From Symbiodinium natans (Eukaryota; Sar; Dinophyceae; Suessiales; Symbiodiniaceae), in contig CAJNDS010001902.1 in assembly GCA_905221605.1 (NCBI GenBank), forward strand, positions 1-62,500: DNA of 62,500 bases, in the 5' to 3' direction. Below are positions 57,801 to 61,209 of this stretch, piece after piece. Each line of letters begins with the position of its first letter. Within the stretch, counting starts at the first letter, position 1. The notes under the pieces were generated by a model. The model had not been told where the DNA came from, searched no databases, and worked only from the letters and a program-made list of their open reading frames with translations. The position numbers and the translations under genes were made by a program.

Positions 57801-58114
57801 AAGCCTAAAACCCGAACACCTGAACTCTCAGCCCCTGAAACCAGCCCTTACCAAGCTTCAAGGAAACCGCCAACCGACTCGAATCCTCGAGCCACTCCTT
57901 GGGCTTAGGGGCTTCGGGTTCGGGTTTCGGGCTTGGGGTTCGCATGGTTAGGGTTTAGGGCTGAGGGTTCAGGATTTAGGGTGCGGGGTTCAGGGTTTAG
58001 GGTTTAGGGTTCAGGGTTTAGGGTTTAGGGTTTAGGGTTTAGGGTTTAGGGTTTAGGGTTTAGGGTTTAGGGTTTAGGGTTTAGGGTTTAGGGTTTAGGG
58101 TTTAGGGTTTAGGG

Positions 58115-58154
<40 letters not shown>

Positions 58155-58240
58155 AAGAACCCCGCCCGGAAATGGGACCGTCCAGGGACGCCACCGTCGA
58201 CACATCGAGGGTGAACACGGCGCCGGTGTGCCCTCGCACC
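35222..58240 (-). CDS. eIF3i-like WD40 gene spread over at least 23 kb (multi-exon)
   Basis: Small minus-strand exons, read right to left, follow the order of translation initiation factor 3 subunit I, a seven-blade WD40 protein of the eIF3 complex. In order: GHTGAVFTLDVS (58.2 kb), PLLMSGSADGQVKFWEA (57.6), several blade-like exons (56.6-52.4), MKTIKLHGAPVSALTLTPDK (50.2), VTASHDTTSKVACGSEF (49.95), SDRPLNAVAV (41.0), GMVVLAGGKA (38.5), QDARDVTRAKDMVQDEF (37.7), GHFGPVHC (36.15), RIGPRGAFAT (35.6), GSQDGCLKVHGLDG (35.25). The family's DRPVN, VVLGGGQEA-x-DVTT, GHFGP and GGEDGYVR-x-H elements appear in the right order. N-terminal exons right of 58.24 kb were not identified with confidence. Introns hold telomere-type arrays, MITEs and a DIRS-like element. 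Splice phases were not verified; a decayed copy is possible. Confidence 0.75.
35565..35632 (-). CDS. eIF3i-like exon
   Basis: The minus strand reads VVRIGPRGAFAT. It fits between GHFGPVHC (36.1 kb) and GSQDGC (35.2 kb), corresponding to 'AFHPDGKSYASG' of the family. Confidence 0.6.
35700..35940. repeat. 9-bp variant array (GGGCCTTTA)n
   Basis: Repeated GGGCCTTTA with variants (GGGCCTCTA, GGGCCTTGA) next to a TTTAGGG array: telomere-like unit with CC inserted after the G-block. Confidence 0.85.
35965..36084. mobile_element. MITE-like element (family C), copy 1
   Basis: Starts TGTAGGGGATAGGATTATAG and ends GGGTCTCCCTTATCCTGCC. Its core AGACCCTCTCAATACGGTCC and TTAAGAGAGCC match the copy at 49483-49587. 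It lies in an intron of the eIF3i-like gene. Confidence 0.6.
36092..36185 (-). CDS. eIF3i-like exon with GHFGP motif
   Basis: The minus strand reads QAGVGHFGPVHCLLSL. GHFGP-(I/L/V)-N is a signature of eIF3i just before its last blade. The 3' boundary is uncertain. Confidence 0.7.
36650..36715 (-). CDS. eIF3i-like exon
   Basis: The minus strand reads NQVYDSASGDILAAPQT after a CTTCGCAG acceptor. It sits between the DVT exon and the GHFGP exon, as expected for the end of blade six. Confidence 0.5.
36921..37330. repeat. 8-bp variant array (GGGTCTTC)n
   Basis: About 400 bp of GGGTCTTC units with interspersed GGGTCTTA, GAGGCTTG and GGGTATTC variants. Homogeneous over long runs and distinct from TTTAGGG. 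Confidence 0.95.
37373..37457. mobile_element. Short repeated element (family D), copy 2
   Basis: GGGGTACCTTTTTGGGGTCC at the start and TTCCCTATTTTCGTAAGCC at the end, as in the copies at 27097 and 60410. Confidence 0.5.
37637..37727 (-). CDS. eIF3i-like exon with DVT motif
   Basis: After the minus-strand acceptor CTGCAG the exon reads QDARDVTRAKDMVQDEF then DAKAAWF. This matches the eIF3i signature (G-G-G-Q-(E/D)-A-x-DVTTTS ... K-F-E-A-R-F-F) and is the strongest single identifier of the gene. Confidence 0.75.
38495..38578 (-). CDS. eIF3i-like exon with VVLxGG motif
   Basis: The minus strand reads SEVSDNFVAKEAGMVVLAGG then KA, matching 'hVVLGGGQEA' just before the DVT exon. Confidence 0.65.
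38820..40070. other. Unique stretch inside the eIF3i-like gene
   Basis: About 1.2 kb with almost no arrays, in the intron between the 41.0-kb and 38.5-kb exons. It holds the family E element at 39531-39620 and a TA/GATA microsatellite (39549-39588). No exon was recognised. Confidence 0.4.
39531..39620. mobile_element. MITE-like inverted repeat (family E), copy with TA microsatellite
   Basis: Ends TTATGAAGTAGGGTATATA and AAACCCTACTTCTGAC are inverted. The inside has expanded into TA/GATA repeats. Confidence 0.55.
40080..40205. repeat. 8-bp variant array (CCCTTAAA)n
   Basis: A pure run of about 15 CCCTTAAA units: the telomere unit with one added T. Confidence 0.95.
40430..40670. other. Unique island
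   Basis: Contains the inverted word GCGCGCGTTGTCAGCGCGCG near 40457. No exon assigned. Confidence 0.3.
41022..41078 (-). CDS. eIF3i-like exon with DRPLN motif
   Basis: The minus strand reads HRVQSDRPLNAVAV, corresponding to 'T-(E/D)-RPVN-x-A' of eIF3i at the start of blade six. It is the first exon downstream of the DIRS-like insertion. Confidence 0.65.
41606..41932 (-). repeat. DIRS-like element B2 repeat
   Basis: 327 bp, nearly identical to 42060-42386 (G/A differences at about 41837 and 41923). It is followed by an extra copy of the word GCATGGCAGATGCACACACG up to 41960. Confidence 0.9.
42012..42062 (-). repeat. DIRS-like element A2 repeat
   Basis: 51 bp identical to the outer end at 48141-48191. 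It overlaps the start of the B1 repeat by TAT. Confidence 0.9.
42060..42386 (-). repeat. DIRS-like element B1 repeat
   Basis: Direct copy of 41606-41932, joined without a gap to A2. Confidence 0.9.
42436..43164 (-). CDS. Possible fourth ORF of the DIRS-like element (hydrophobic)
   Basis: A 242-aa frame overlaps the end of the recombinase gene by 155 bp. The middle is hydrophobic (LKLFLLTVLVAVLSRPSAHF; LLFQCLDALLLEFVLWLRGV), suggesting two or three membrane segments if translated. It may instead be the untranslated 3' region, since long shadow frames are common in this GC-rich element. No family recognised. Confidence 0.3.
   Translation of the reverse strand: MAQAPAGLPRAFAYRLCFLRMDRLLALHGSKKVQQGPHRGTFFRDLSFVQLERFAKRCAEPELRLFARAAVATRALEPADLQPCRPVQPSLSPAAAAPHPVLSRLEAVSAGFRHLRSLFAEVSSLKLFLLTVLVAVLSRPSAHFLVGRFLVLSFRWALQQTFGLLFQCLDALLLEFVLWLRGVHEPPSVGSFMEASCPACLGLGPFGQVLLSTFSVFLGALLTHLNQRFQLPNRAGRPVLRL
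43010..44113 (-). CDS. Tyrosine recombinase of the DIRS-like element
   Basis: A 367-aa integrase of the lambda/Cre fold. The N-terminal core-binding part covers about 15-95 (RLFKGYRLLQEYLSRANSNL). The catalytic part has Arg I in LLRPGEILQLR (about 149), a Lys in the beta hairpin (APKNRR, about 183), Arg II in SLRAGGASHL (249), GRW (270-272) and the nucleophile Tyr in TLGHYVQ (281). Ser replaces the usual His before Arg II (PASLRAGG), a variation to note. The protein would insert a circular DNA copy of the element by strand exchange. It starts 147 bp after the RT/RNase H stop. The last 65 residues extend past the catalytic domain without recognisable features. Confidence 0.85.
   Translation of the reverse strand: MTLRGSHLSTAYRRRLFKGYRLLQEYLSRANSNLHHLARRRKLLDACLEGFVNWAYSKKGPAFLSVAKHGLLVVQLLYPHYRRRLPLAWQTLLAWEEATEVRVRPPLPLSVLAAFVVFARAQACVAEAGRHEWLRFAVALELGFFGLLRPGEILQLRACSISLPDSWIFAPVGVVVRIEAPKNRRHMSRHQFVLVEHAPCCHALQSILPHLCPQDQLWPWGPRRFRAMFRQVSQTLGVEAQGFSPASLRAGGASHLHVMGMEISRLKFRGRWASERTLGHYVQLALSRQVQLTLSPAAKRRITTLLRHGSDFLFSSFGSSASRASPRICLPALLSAYGSLASASWFEESSTGAAQRNLLQRLVFCAT
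44261..46665 (-). CDS. Reverse transcriptase / RNase H of the DIRS-like element
   Basis: The frame is open from 48025 but is a shadow of gag until 46666, so only the part after the gag stop is annotated. It may be reached by a -1 shift from gag, or start at the ATG at 46417 (MKVAEDWVVVVWGLFNYFEV). RT signals: FTVPHKADSDRLITDRRPQN, motif A SADDISNYFHLL, motif B LAQGTHESILQQ, motif C LYIDDHIVV. RNase H follows: SATDATPTHAG, NIQEMKVAV, NLCDSRVVCAAWAKG and VSTKANPADYPSR supply the D-E-D-D residues. The RT-RH order followed by a separate recombinase gene is typical of the DIRS superfamily. The catalytic residues are intact. It would copy the element RNA in virus-like particles. Confidence 0.8.
46666..48099 (-). 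CDS. Gag-like protein of the DIRS-like element, 477 aa
   Basis: First ORF of the element, beginning MPKMKGGKPGQLVFVKVDAQ 42 bp inside the A1 repeat. Residues about 10-110 are a beta-rich domain (WRQGIVVQQKSKGAAAQFMI). Residues 130-290 are Ser/Glu/Lys-rich and low complexity (EESSSSEPSSEAEKDKDEVD), including a helical piece LLLSSAGKPDPQALQTLLMM. Residues about 295-440 are helical and conserved-looking (HLWDFTRRIPFGKQKGLFRA; LTLRCLHQVALDGGNWEIGW). The tail is Lys/Gly-rich. Similar gag-like ORFs accompany RT genes in dinoflagellate retroelements. There is no zinc knuckle. It would package the RNA. Confidence 0.7.
   Translation of the reverse strand: MPKMKGGKPGQLVFVKVDAQFGNPTWRQGIVVQQKSKGAAAQFMIMVRAVDQASLPSSVEITMMEIESRKYMIVEGGERQLVSNVPQEPFAALEVSGATLLKEGRRWISETEDIHTATASEEPEAPKVSADHFVDVQEPSEESSSSEPSSEAEKDKDEVDDELLRLLRQAQKSSPAFGGKSASSGERKSKKDKKDKTSRGFALFEGEKTKRKSTGSGEDTLTEAMQKLLLSSAGKPDPQALQTLLMMKILSDASAQDKGKSRNLKDTRDSSSSDSSSEDGKKLRGAARAFRRHRKAQEAMWRKPMKHVRTYIEEVETELGVEGGDKPYHLWDFTRRIPFGKQKGLFRAHFLVSHILKHLLDDDPKAAALMTVLTLRCLHQVALDGGNWEIGWALTSLKDPLARKRWGGEPAQLESAAEYLRAVQDLEKRTKQAAWWNQSQEHQETEPGESDKVWRPPGPAKGGRKGKEKGDKPSDGA
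48141..48191 (-). repeat. DIRS-like element A1 repeat (outer 5' end)
   Basis: 51 bp identical to 42012-42062. The junction with flanking TTATTTATTG marks the right end of the element. Confidence 0.85.
48575..48652 (-). CDS. Possible eIF3i-like exon
   Basis: The minus strand reads HSAQVDVSQPGTETLASFQA with no stop. It lies between the VTASHD exon and the DIRS-like insertion, where the family has 'F-D-x-x-T-L-E-x-x-K-T-(F/Y)'. The match is weak. Confidence 0.35.
49140..49240. repeat. CCCTAAA array ending in a 10-bp tandem (CCCGAAGGTG)x4
   Basis: CCCTAAA units pass into four copies of CCCGAAGGTG, showing that an unrelated word can be amplified at an array edge. Confidence 0.9.
49265..49380. 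repeat. Alternating TTTGGGG/TTTAGGG array
   Basis: TTTAGGG and TTTGGGG alternate to form a 14-bp higher-order unit, then TTTGGGG takes over. Confidence 0.9.
49483..49587. mobile_element. MITE-like inverted repeat (family C), copy 2
   Basis: Ends CTAGGGGATAGGATTGGGGG and GGACCCCCTTGTCCTACCTAG are imperfect inverted repeats. The core matches 35965-36084. Confidence 0.65.
49840..49907. repeat. (GACAAAACAA)n microsatellite
   Basis: Five- and ten-base units of ACAAA/GACAAAACAA directly beside the VTASHD exon. Confidence 0.85.
49908..49998 (-). CDS. eIF3i-like exon with VTASHDTTSKV
   Basis: The minus strand reads FPCQVTASHDTTSKVACGSE. eIF3i has 'hVTASKDNTAKLFD' at this point in blade five. The exon starts immediately after an array, whose first units are GTTTAGGG on the plus strand. 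Confidence 0.65.
50163..50250 (-). CDS. eIF3i-like exon, WD40 blade five
   Basis: After the minus-strand acceptor GAGTCCAG the exon reads GPPMKTIKLHGAPVSALTLT then PDKSTLA, a typical WD40 'H-x-x-x-V-x-x-L-x-x-x-P-D' strand pattern. TTTAGGG arrays touch both sides. Confidence 0.7.
50700..50895. repeat. Variant array (GGGCTTA)n passing into TTTAGGG
   Basis: A run of GGGCTTA units (one T to C change) is followed by canonical units. Confidence 0.9.
51101..51212. mobile_element. Foldback element nested in the family A element
   Basis: About 30-bp inverted ends: GTACTTATTAACCAATTATA and its complement TATAACTGGTTAATAAGTAC, one mismatch. The 112-bp unit folds into a hairpin and shares words with the element at 32617. 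Confidence 0.8.
51300..51686. repeat. Pair of direct repeats, about 120 bp
   Basis: 51300-51420 and 51570-51686 share CAGTAAGGCTTGAGGCCCTG and CTTGGGCTCCAGGAATC. A third fragment follows at 51697-51735. Confidence 0.75.
51810..51842. repeat. Poly-G tract
   Basis: About 33 consecutive G after AATTTGTTTG, which also precedes the shorter G-run at 51764. Confidence 0.9.
52371..52437 (-). CDS. WD40-gene exon
   Basis: After GGAGCTTCAG on the minus strand the exon reads SLEHIMLRKLFSAHDNG, with a possible GTGCCT donor. It lies between blade-four-like and blade-five exons of the eIF3i-like gene. Confidence 0.5.
52735..52850. repeat. (CCCTGACAA)n and (CCCTAACAA)n array
   Basis: 9-bp units CCCTGACAA, then CCCTAACAA, then CCCTAAA: a stepwise change along one array. 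Confidence 0.9.
53291..53388 (-). CDS. WD40-gene exon
   Basis: The minus strand reads LSEDLPGKANDLQWGGGSKL then PGGPEHSQG. The KANDLQW-GG-S piece is WD40-like. The plus strand is also open here, but the minus reading fits the gene order. Confidence 0.5.
53627..53705 (-). CDS. WD40-gene exon
   Basis: The minus strand reads ARELSSEVPGLEARKEGGTL then VAIKPPS, like the middle of a WD40 blade. The plus strand gives WRLYGDEGSTLFAGFQPWHL, so strand choice rests on context. Confidence 0.45.
54015..54102 (-). CDS. WD40-gene exon
   Basis: The minus strand reads ERSKPALIAVWRASATGIAK then LLFEIKDRLN. LIAVW is a WD40-type strand end. Its donor may be GC (GGACAG-GCTTAA), a splice type known in dinoflagellates. 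Confidence 0.5.
54296..54395 (-). CDS. WD40-gene exon
   Basis: The minus strand reads LMAPEATEAGPAEGRRFASA then SEKLGSGPLEVE. It is in line with neighbouring exons but cannot be placed on the eIF3i fold. Confidence 0.4.
54913..55001. mobile_element. MITE-like inverted repeat (family F)
   Basis: Ends TCCTTGTTGGGGT and the complementary ACCAACAAGGA surround an AT-rich 65-bp core. Confidence 0.6.
56323..56423. mobile_element. MITE-like inverted repeat (family B)
   Basis: Ends GGGATGTCCCCCCTTAGACT and the complement of AGTACAAGGGGGAACATCCC, with CTAACAG/CTGTTAG just inside. 101 bp; a degraded relative lies at 30587-30683. Confidence 0.75.
56564..56639 (-). CDS. WD40-gene exon with clear splice sites
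   Basis: The minus strand has a TTTTTGCAG acceptor (CAG at 56642-56640) and a GTAAGG donor (from 56563). The 76-bp exon reads REGNPDKLEHFTVVSPKTSL then DHGG. It falls after the GSADG exon of the eIF3i-like gene. Confidence 0.6.
57518..57600 (-). CDS. eIF3i-like exon, end of WD40 blade two
   Basis: The minus strand reads PLLMSGSADGQVKFWEA, matching eIF3i 'hVLTGSADN-x-x-(R/K)-(L/F)-W-(D/E)'. A CCCTAAA array lies downstream and a TTTAGGG array upstream. Confidence 0.75.
58116..58152. repeat. (CA)n microsatellite
   Basis: About 18 CA units between a TTTAGGG array and the GHTGAV exon. Confidence 0.95.
58153..58240 (-). CDS. eIF3i-like exon, start of WD40 blade two
   Basis: The minus strand reads VRGHTGAVFTLDVSTVASLD. 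eIF3i has 'GHTGAVW-x-(V/L)-D' here. It is the most upstream exon identified with confidence. Confidence 0.7.
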
Positions 58241-58639
58241 CCACAATTGGTGACTGGCACTTTGGGGCTTAGGGTTTAGGGTACAGGGTCTAGGGTTTAG
58301 GGTTTAGGGTTGAGGGTCAGGGTGTAGGGTTTGGATCCACAAGTAGGATGGGTGGAGACATGGCATAAGGTGCTGGCTCAGCGGCCAAAACCGCTCGAGA
58401 CACCGAACAAGAACCAGTGTAGTAAGCCAAGCGGTCCATCTCCAAGAAAGCTGCTGCACGGAAACATGACACAGTGTCGACGAATCAGCAAACCTATACG
58501 AATCGAAGCATGGCGATCACTACATGTCATAACACGTTCTAAATGCAAGAAGAGGGTTCCCTCTGACAAAGCCAGGAACAAGCCTCGCCGCCCAACTTCA
58601 TGTCTCTCCGTGCTCGTCGCAACACGACAAGTCGTTTCA

Positions 58640-59020
58640 GACAACCCTAAACCCTAAACCCTAAACCCTAAACCCCAAACCTGGAGCCAAATGCTCCCCA
58701 CGTTTGCCACGAAGCCAGCGGCGCCTCCCTAGGCCCCCACCTCTCTCCTCGCCGGAAGCCACTTCGCATTGCTTAAAACCGTGTCCCCCTCTTTCGGACT
58801 CCATCTTCGGCCTCATATTTTCGAGGGAGGTACCCTGTACCTAACTTAGACGTGCTGAAAACCATCTGCAAAACCTACTCATGCGCAGGGCTTCGGGGGC
58901 TACAGGCAAACTCTTCATCTTTTGCGTGCTCAGGCGTGAGGCGTTAGAGAACCTACACCCTGCATTCAGGAAATCGAGACTCGCGTGGAGGGCCGACGAA
59001 GGTCGGAGCCCAGATCTGAA
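58640..59020. other. Unique islands, possible upstream exons
   Basis: Minus-strand readings GGAAGFVANVGSIWLQ (about 58680-58735) and RLQIWAPTFVGPPRESRF (about 58970-59025) are open and could be N-terminal WD40 exons. The matches are too weak to assign. Confidence 0.3.
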
Positions 59021-59384
59021 GCCGTTTAGGGTTTAGGGTTTAGGGTTTAGGGTTTAGGGCTTAGGGCTTAGGGCTTAGGGCTTAGGGTTTAGGGTTTACG
59101 GTTTAGGGCAACAACCAGGTTTTCAGACCCCCGAAACTTCCCCAAACCGTTTCAGCCCCACGATCCCCCACAGCCTCTGAAACCCAAGCCAGAAGGCAGG
59201 GTTTAGGGCTTAGGGTTTAGGGCTTAAGTCCTAGGAAGCCTTGAACCCGTAACCTTAAACCCGAAAGCCCTAGATCCCCAAACCCTGAACCACTTAACCA
59301 CTAAACCCTCAACCCTGAACCACTAAACCCTAAACCCTCAACCCGCAACCCTAAACCCTCAACCCTCAACCCTAAACCCTAAAC

Positions 59385-59460
59385 CTCGGCACATGGGCCT
59401 GCGAAGGTCACCAGAGCCTTCAGCAACTTTGTCTCCAGAGACCAGCATATGAGGTAGTTA
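59385..59460 (-). other. Exon-like island (minus strand)
   Basis: The minus strand reads YLICWSLETKLLKALVTFAG then PCAE, which looks like the end of a WD40 blade (W-x-L-E-T-x-x-x-L-K-x-L). It could be an N-terminal exon of the eIF3i-like gene. Confidence 0.4.
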
Positions 59461-59484
59461 TCCTGCTTAGGGTTTAGGGTTTAG

Positions 59485-59494
59485 GGTTTAGGGT

Positions 59495-59533
<39 letters not shown>

Positions 59534-59547
59534 GGTGGAGGGTTGAG

Positions 59548-59630
<83 letters not shown>

Positions 59631-59635
59631 GGTTC
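59485..59635. repeat. Variant telomere-type array (TTGAGGG)n, second locus
   Basis: About twenty TTGAGGG units after a few TTTAGGG. The same variant has been amplified independently at 23560-23640. Confidence 0.95.
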
Positions 59636-60409
59636 CTCTTTTTGCTTTTTCTGCGGGGAAGGGGGGGGGGGGGGTAGGACCCAGGTGGCAGGGCCTTAGG
59701 GTTGCAATCCTGTCTGGGTTTAGGGTTTCGGGTATAGGGTTTAGGGTTGCGGCATGTCCATTAAATACTCCGACCAGTCGTGGTTGCGATCCAATTAGGG
59801 TCTAGGGTTTCGGGTTTAGGGTCAGGTTTTATGGTTTAGGGTTTAGGGGGTTTTCTGCGAAGGGCCAACGGGCTCAGGGCGTCGGTTTTTTCTTTTTTCA
59901 CTTCCGGGCTGTGACTTACCCTCACCCCAAAATCCTAAGCCGTACATCTCGGGGTCTTAGGTTTAGGATCCCTAAACCCTAAACCCTAAACCCTAAACCC
60001 TAAACGCTAAACCCTAAACCCTAAACCCTACTAAACCCTCAAGCCCATGTAACTTGAAATTATTAAGACTTAGGGTTTTGGGTGTTGGGTCTTGGGTTGA
60101 GGGGTTTAAGGTCATGGCTTCGGCCTTTCATGCCTACGGCTTGTCGAGATGCTGGGAAGCCCAGTTTAGGGTTTAGGGTTTAGGGTTTAGGGTTTAGGGT
60201 TTCGGGTTTAGGGTTTAGGGTTTAGGGTTCAGGGTTTCGGGTTTAGGGTTTGGGGTTTTGGGTTTAGGGTCTAGGGTCTAGGGTCTAGGGTTTAGGGTTT
60301 AGGGTTTAGGGTTTAGGGTTTAGGGTTTTAGGGTTTAGGGTTTAGGGTTTAGGGTTTAGGGTTTAGGGTTTAGGGTTTAGGCCTGTTTGGGGGTTGGTTG
60401 CTTTACAAG

Positions 60410-60490
60410 GGAACTTGGTGTGACCCCGACATTACTGGGATCCTTACTATAAACGGAATCCCTATTCGGGGTCCCGTATTTTCGTAAACC
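60410..60490. mobile_element. Short repeated element (family D), copy 3
   Basis: GGATCCTTACTATAAACGGA and GGTCCCGTATTTTCGTAAAC match the copies at 27097 and 37373. Confidence 0.5.
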
Positions 60491-60599
60491 CCCACCTTGA
60501 ACCAAGAAGAAGGGTAGAAAGGTAGCACGAGCCCGAAACCCTAAACCCTAACTTCACAAATACACCTTGAACTTGAAAAAAAAGCGCAAAAGGGTACCA

Positions 60600-61200
60600 C
60601 TAGCTCTACACCCTAACTTTATATGGCAACCTGGCCAAAGGGCAAGAATGGGGCGAGGGACTGGCAAGACACATACACAGACACCAAACAGTGCGTTTGA
60701 AGGATGGATTCAAGAGCAGAGCATATGCCGCAAAGGGTTTGGGGTTTAGGGTTTAGGGTTTAGGGCTCACGTTCTGAGCTTCCCTAGACCCTAAACCCGA
60801 AACCCCAAACCCTAAACCCTAAACCCGAAACCCTAAACCCTGAACCCCAAAACCCGAAACCCGAAACCCTAAACCCGAATCCGAACGCCGAAACCTCCAC
60901 ATGCAGCAGCCCAAACTCAGCTCCTTGGAGCAGGTGAAGAGATACCTGGCCATAATAGGGCTTAGGGTTTAGGGTTTAGGGTTTAGAGTTTAGGGTTTAG
61001 GGTTTAGGGTTAGGGTTGAGGGTTTACGGTTTAGGGTTTAGGGTCTAGGGTTTAGGGGCAACGGGGTTTACGTTTTTAGGGCTCAGGGGATTTGATTGCG
61101 GAGCACCCACCACTTCGTAGGGACCCGCAGCAGAATCGGGCATTCTCCGAAAACAGGAGTTTATGGACCAGGCTCACCACCAAGCAAGTGTACGACAGGA
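60600..61200 (+). other. Plus-strand exon-like islands of an unidentified gene
   Basis: Three islands separated by arrays read well on the plus strand: QTPNSAFEGWIQEQSICRKG (60686-60735), QQPKLSSLEQVKRYLAIIG (about 60904-60960) and AEHPPLRRDPQQNRAFSENR then SLWTRLTTKQVYDRMV (about 61094-61205). They may be consecutive exons of a gene facing away from the eIF3i-like gene. No family recognised. Confidence 0.35.
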
Positions 61201-61209
61201 TGGTTTGGG

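Larger units (their letters stand above)
17935..61070. repeat. Field of interspersed telomere-type arrays (TTTAGGG/CCCTAAA)
   Basis: Arrays of 30-310 bp of TTTAGGG, or its complement, recur every few hundred bases. Long ones lie at 17935-18055 (CCCTAAA), 18163-18300, 19084-19282, 22443-22570, 22880-23020, 24240-24352, 26600-26705, 30144-30452, 30829-30985, 31680-31875, 33765-33868 (CCCTAAA), 34000-34315, 36490-36622 (CCCTAAA), 40672-40748, 41090-41168, 50030-50160, 52625-52706, 53170-53290 (CCCTAAA), 53708-53825, 54558-54660 and 54735-54808 (CCCTAAA), 55540-55850, 55945-56080, 57945-58115 and 60165-60382. Both orientations occur side by side, so this is not a chromosome end. Many units are variants (TTTGGGG, TTTCGGG, TTCAGGG, TTGAGGG). 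The islands between arrays often read as exons. Confidence 0.95.

Noticed and set aside
17935-61070. A true chromosome end
   Set aside because: Arrays occur in both orientations over 43 kb and are separated by unique, partly coding DNA.
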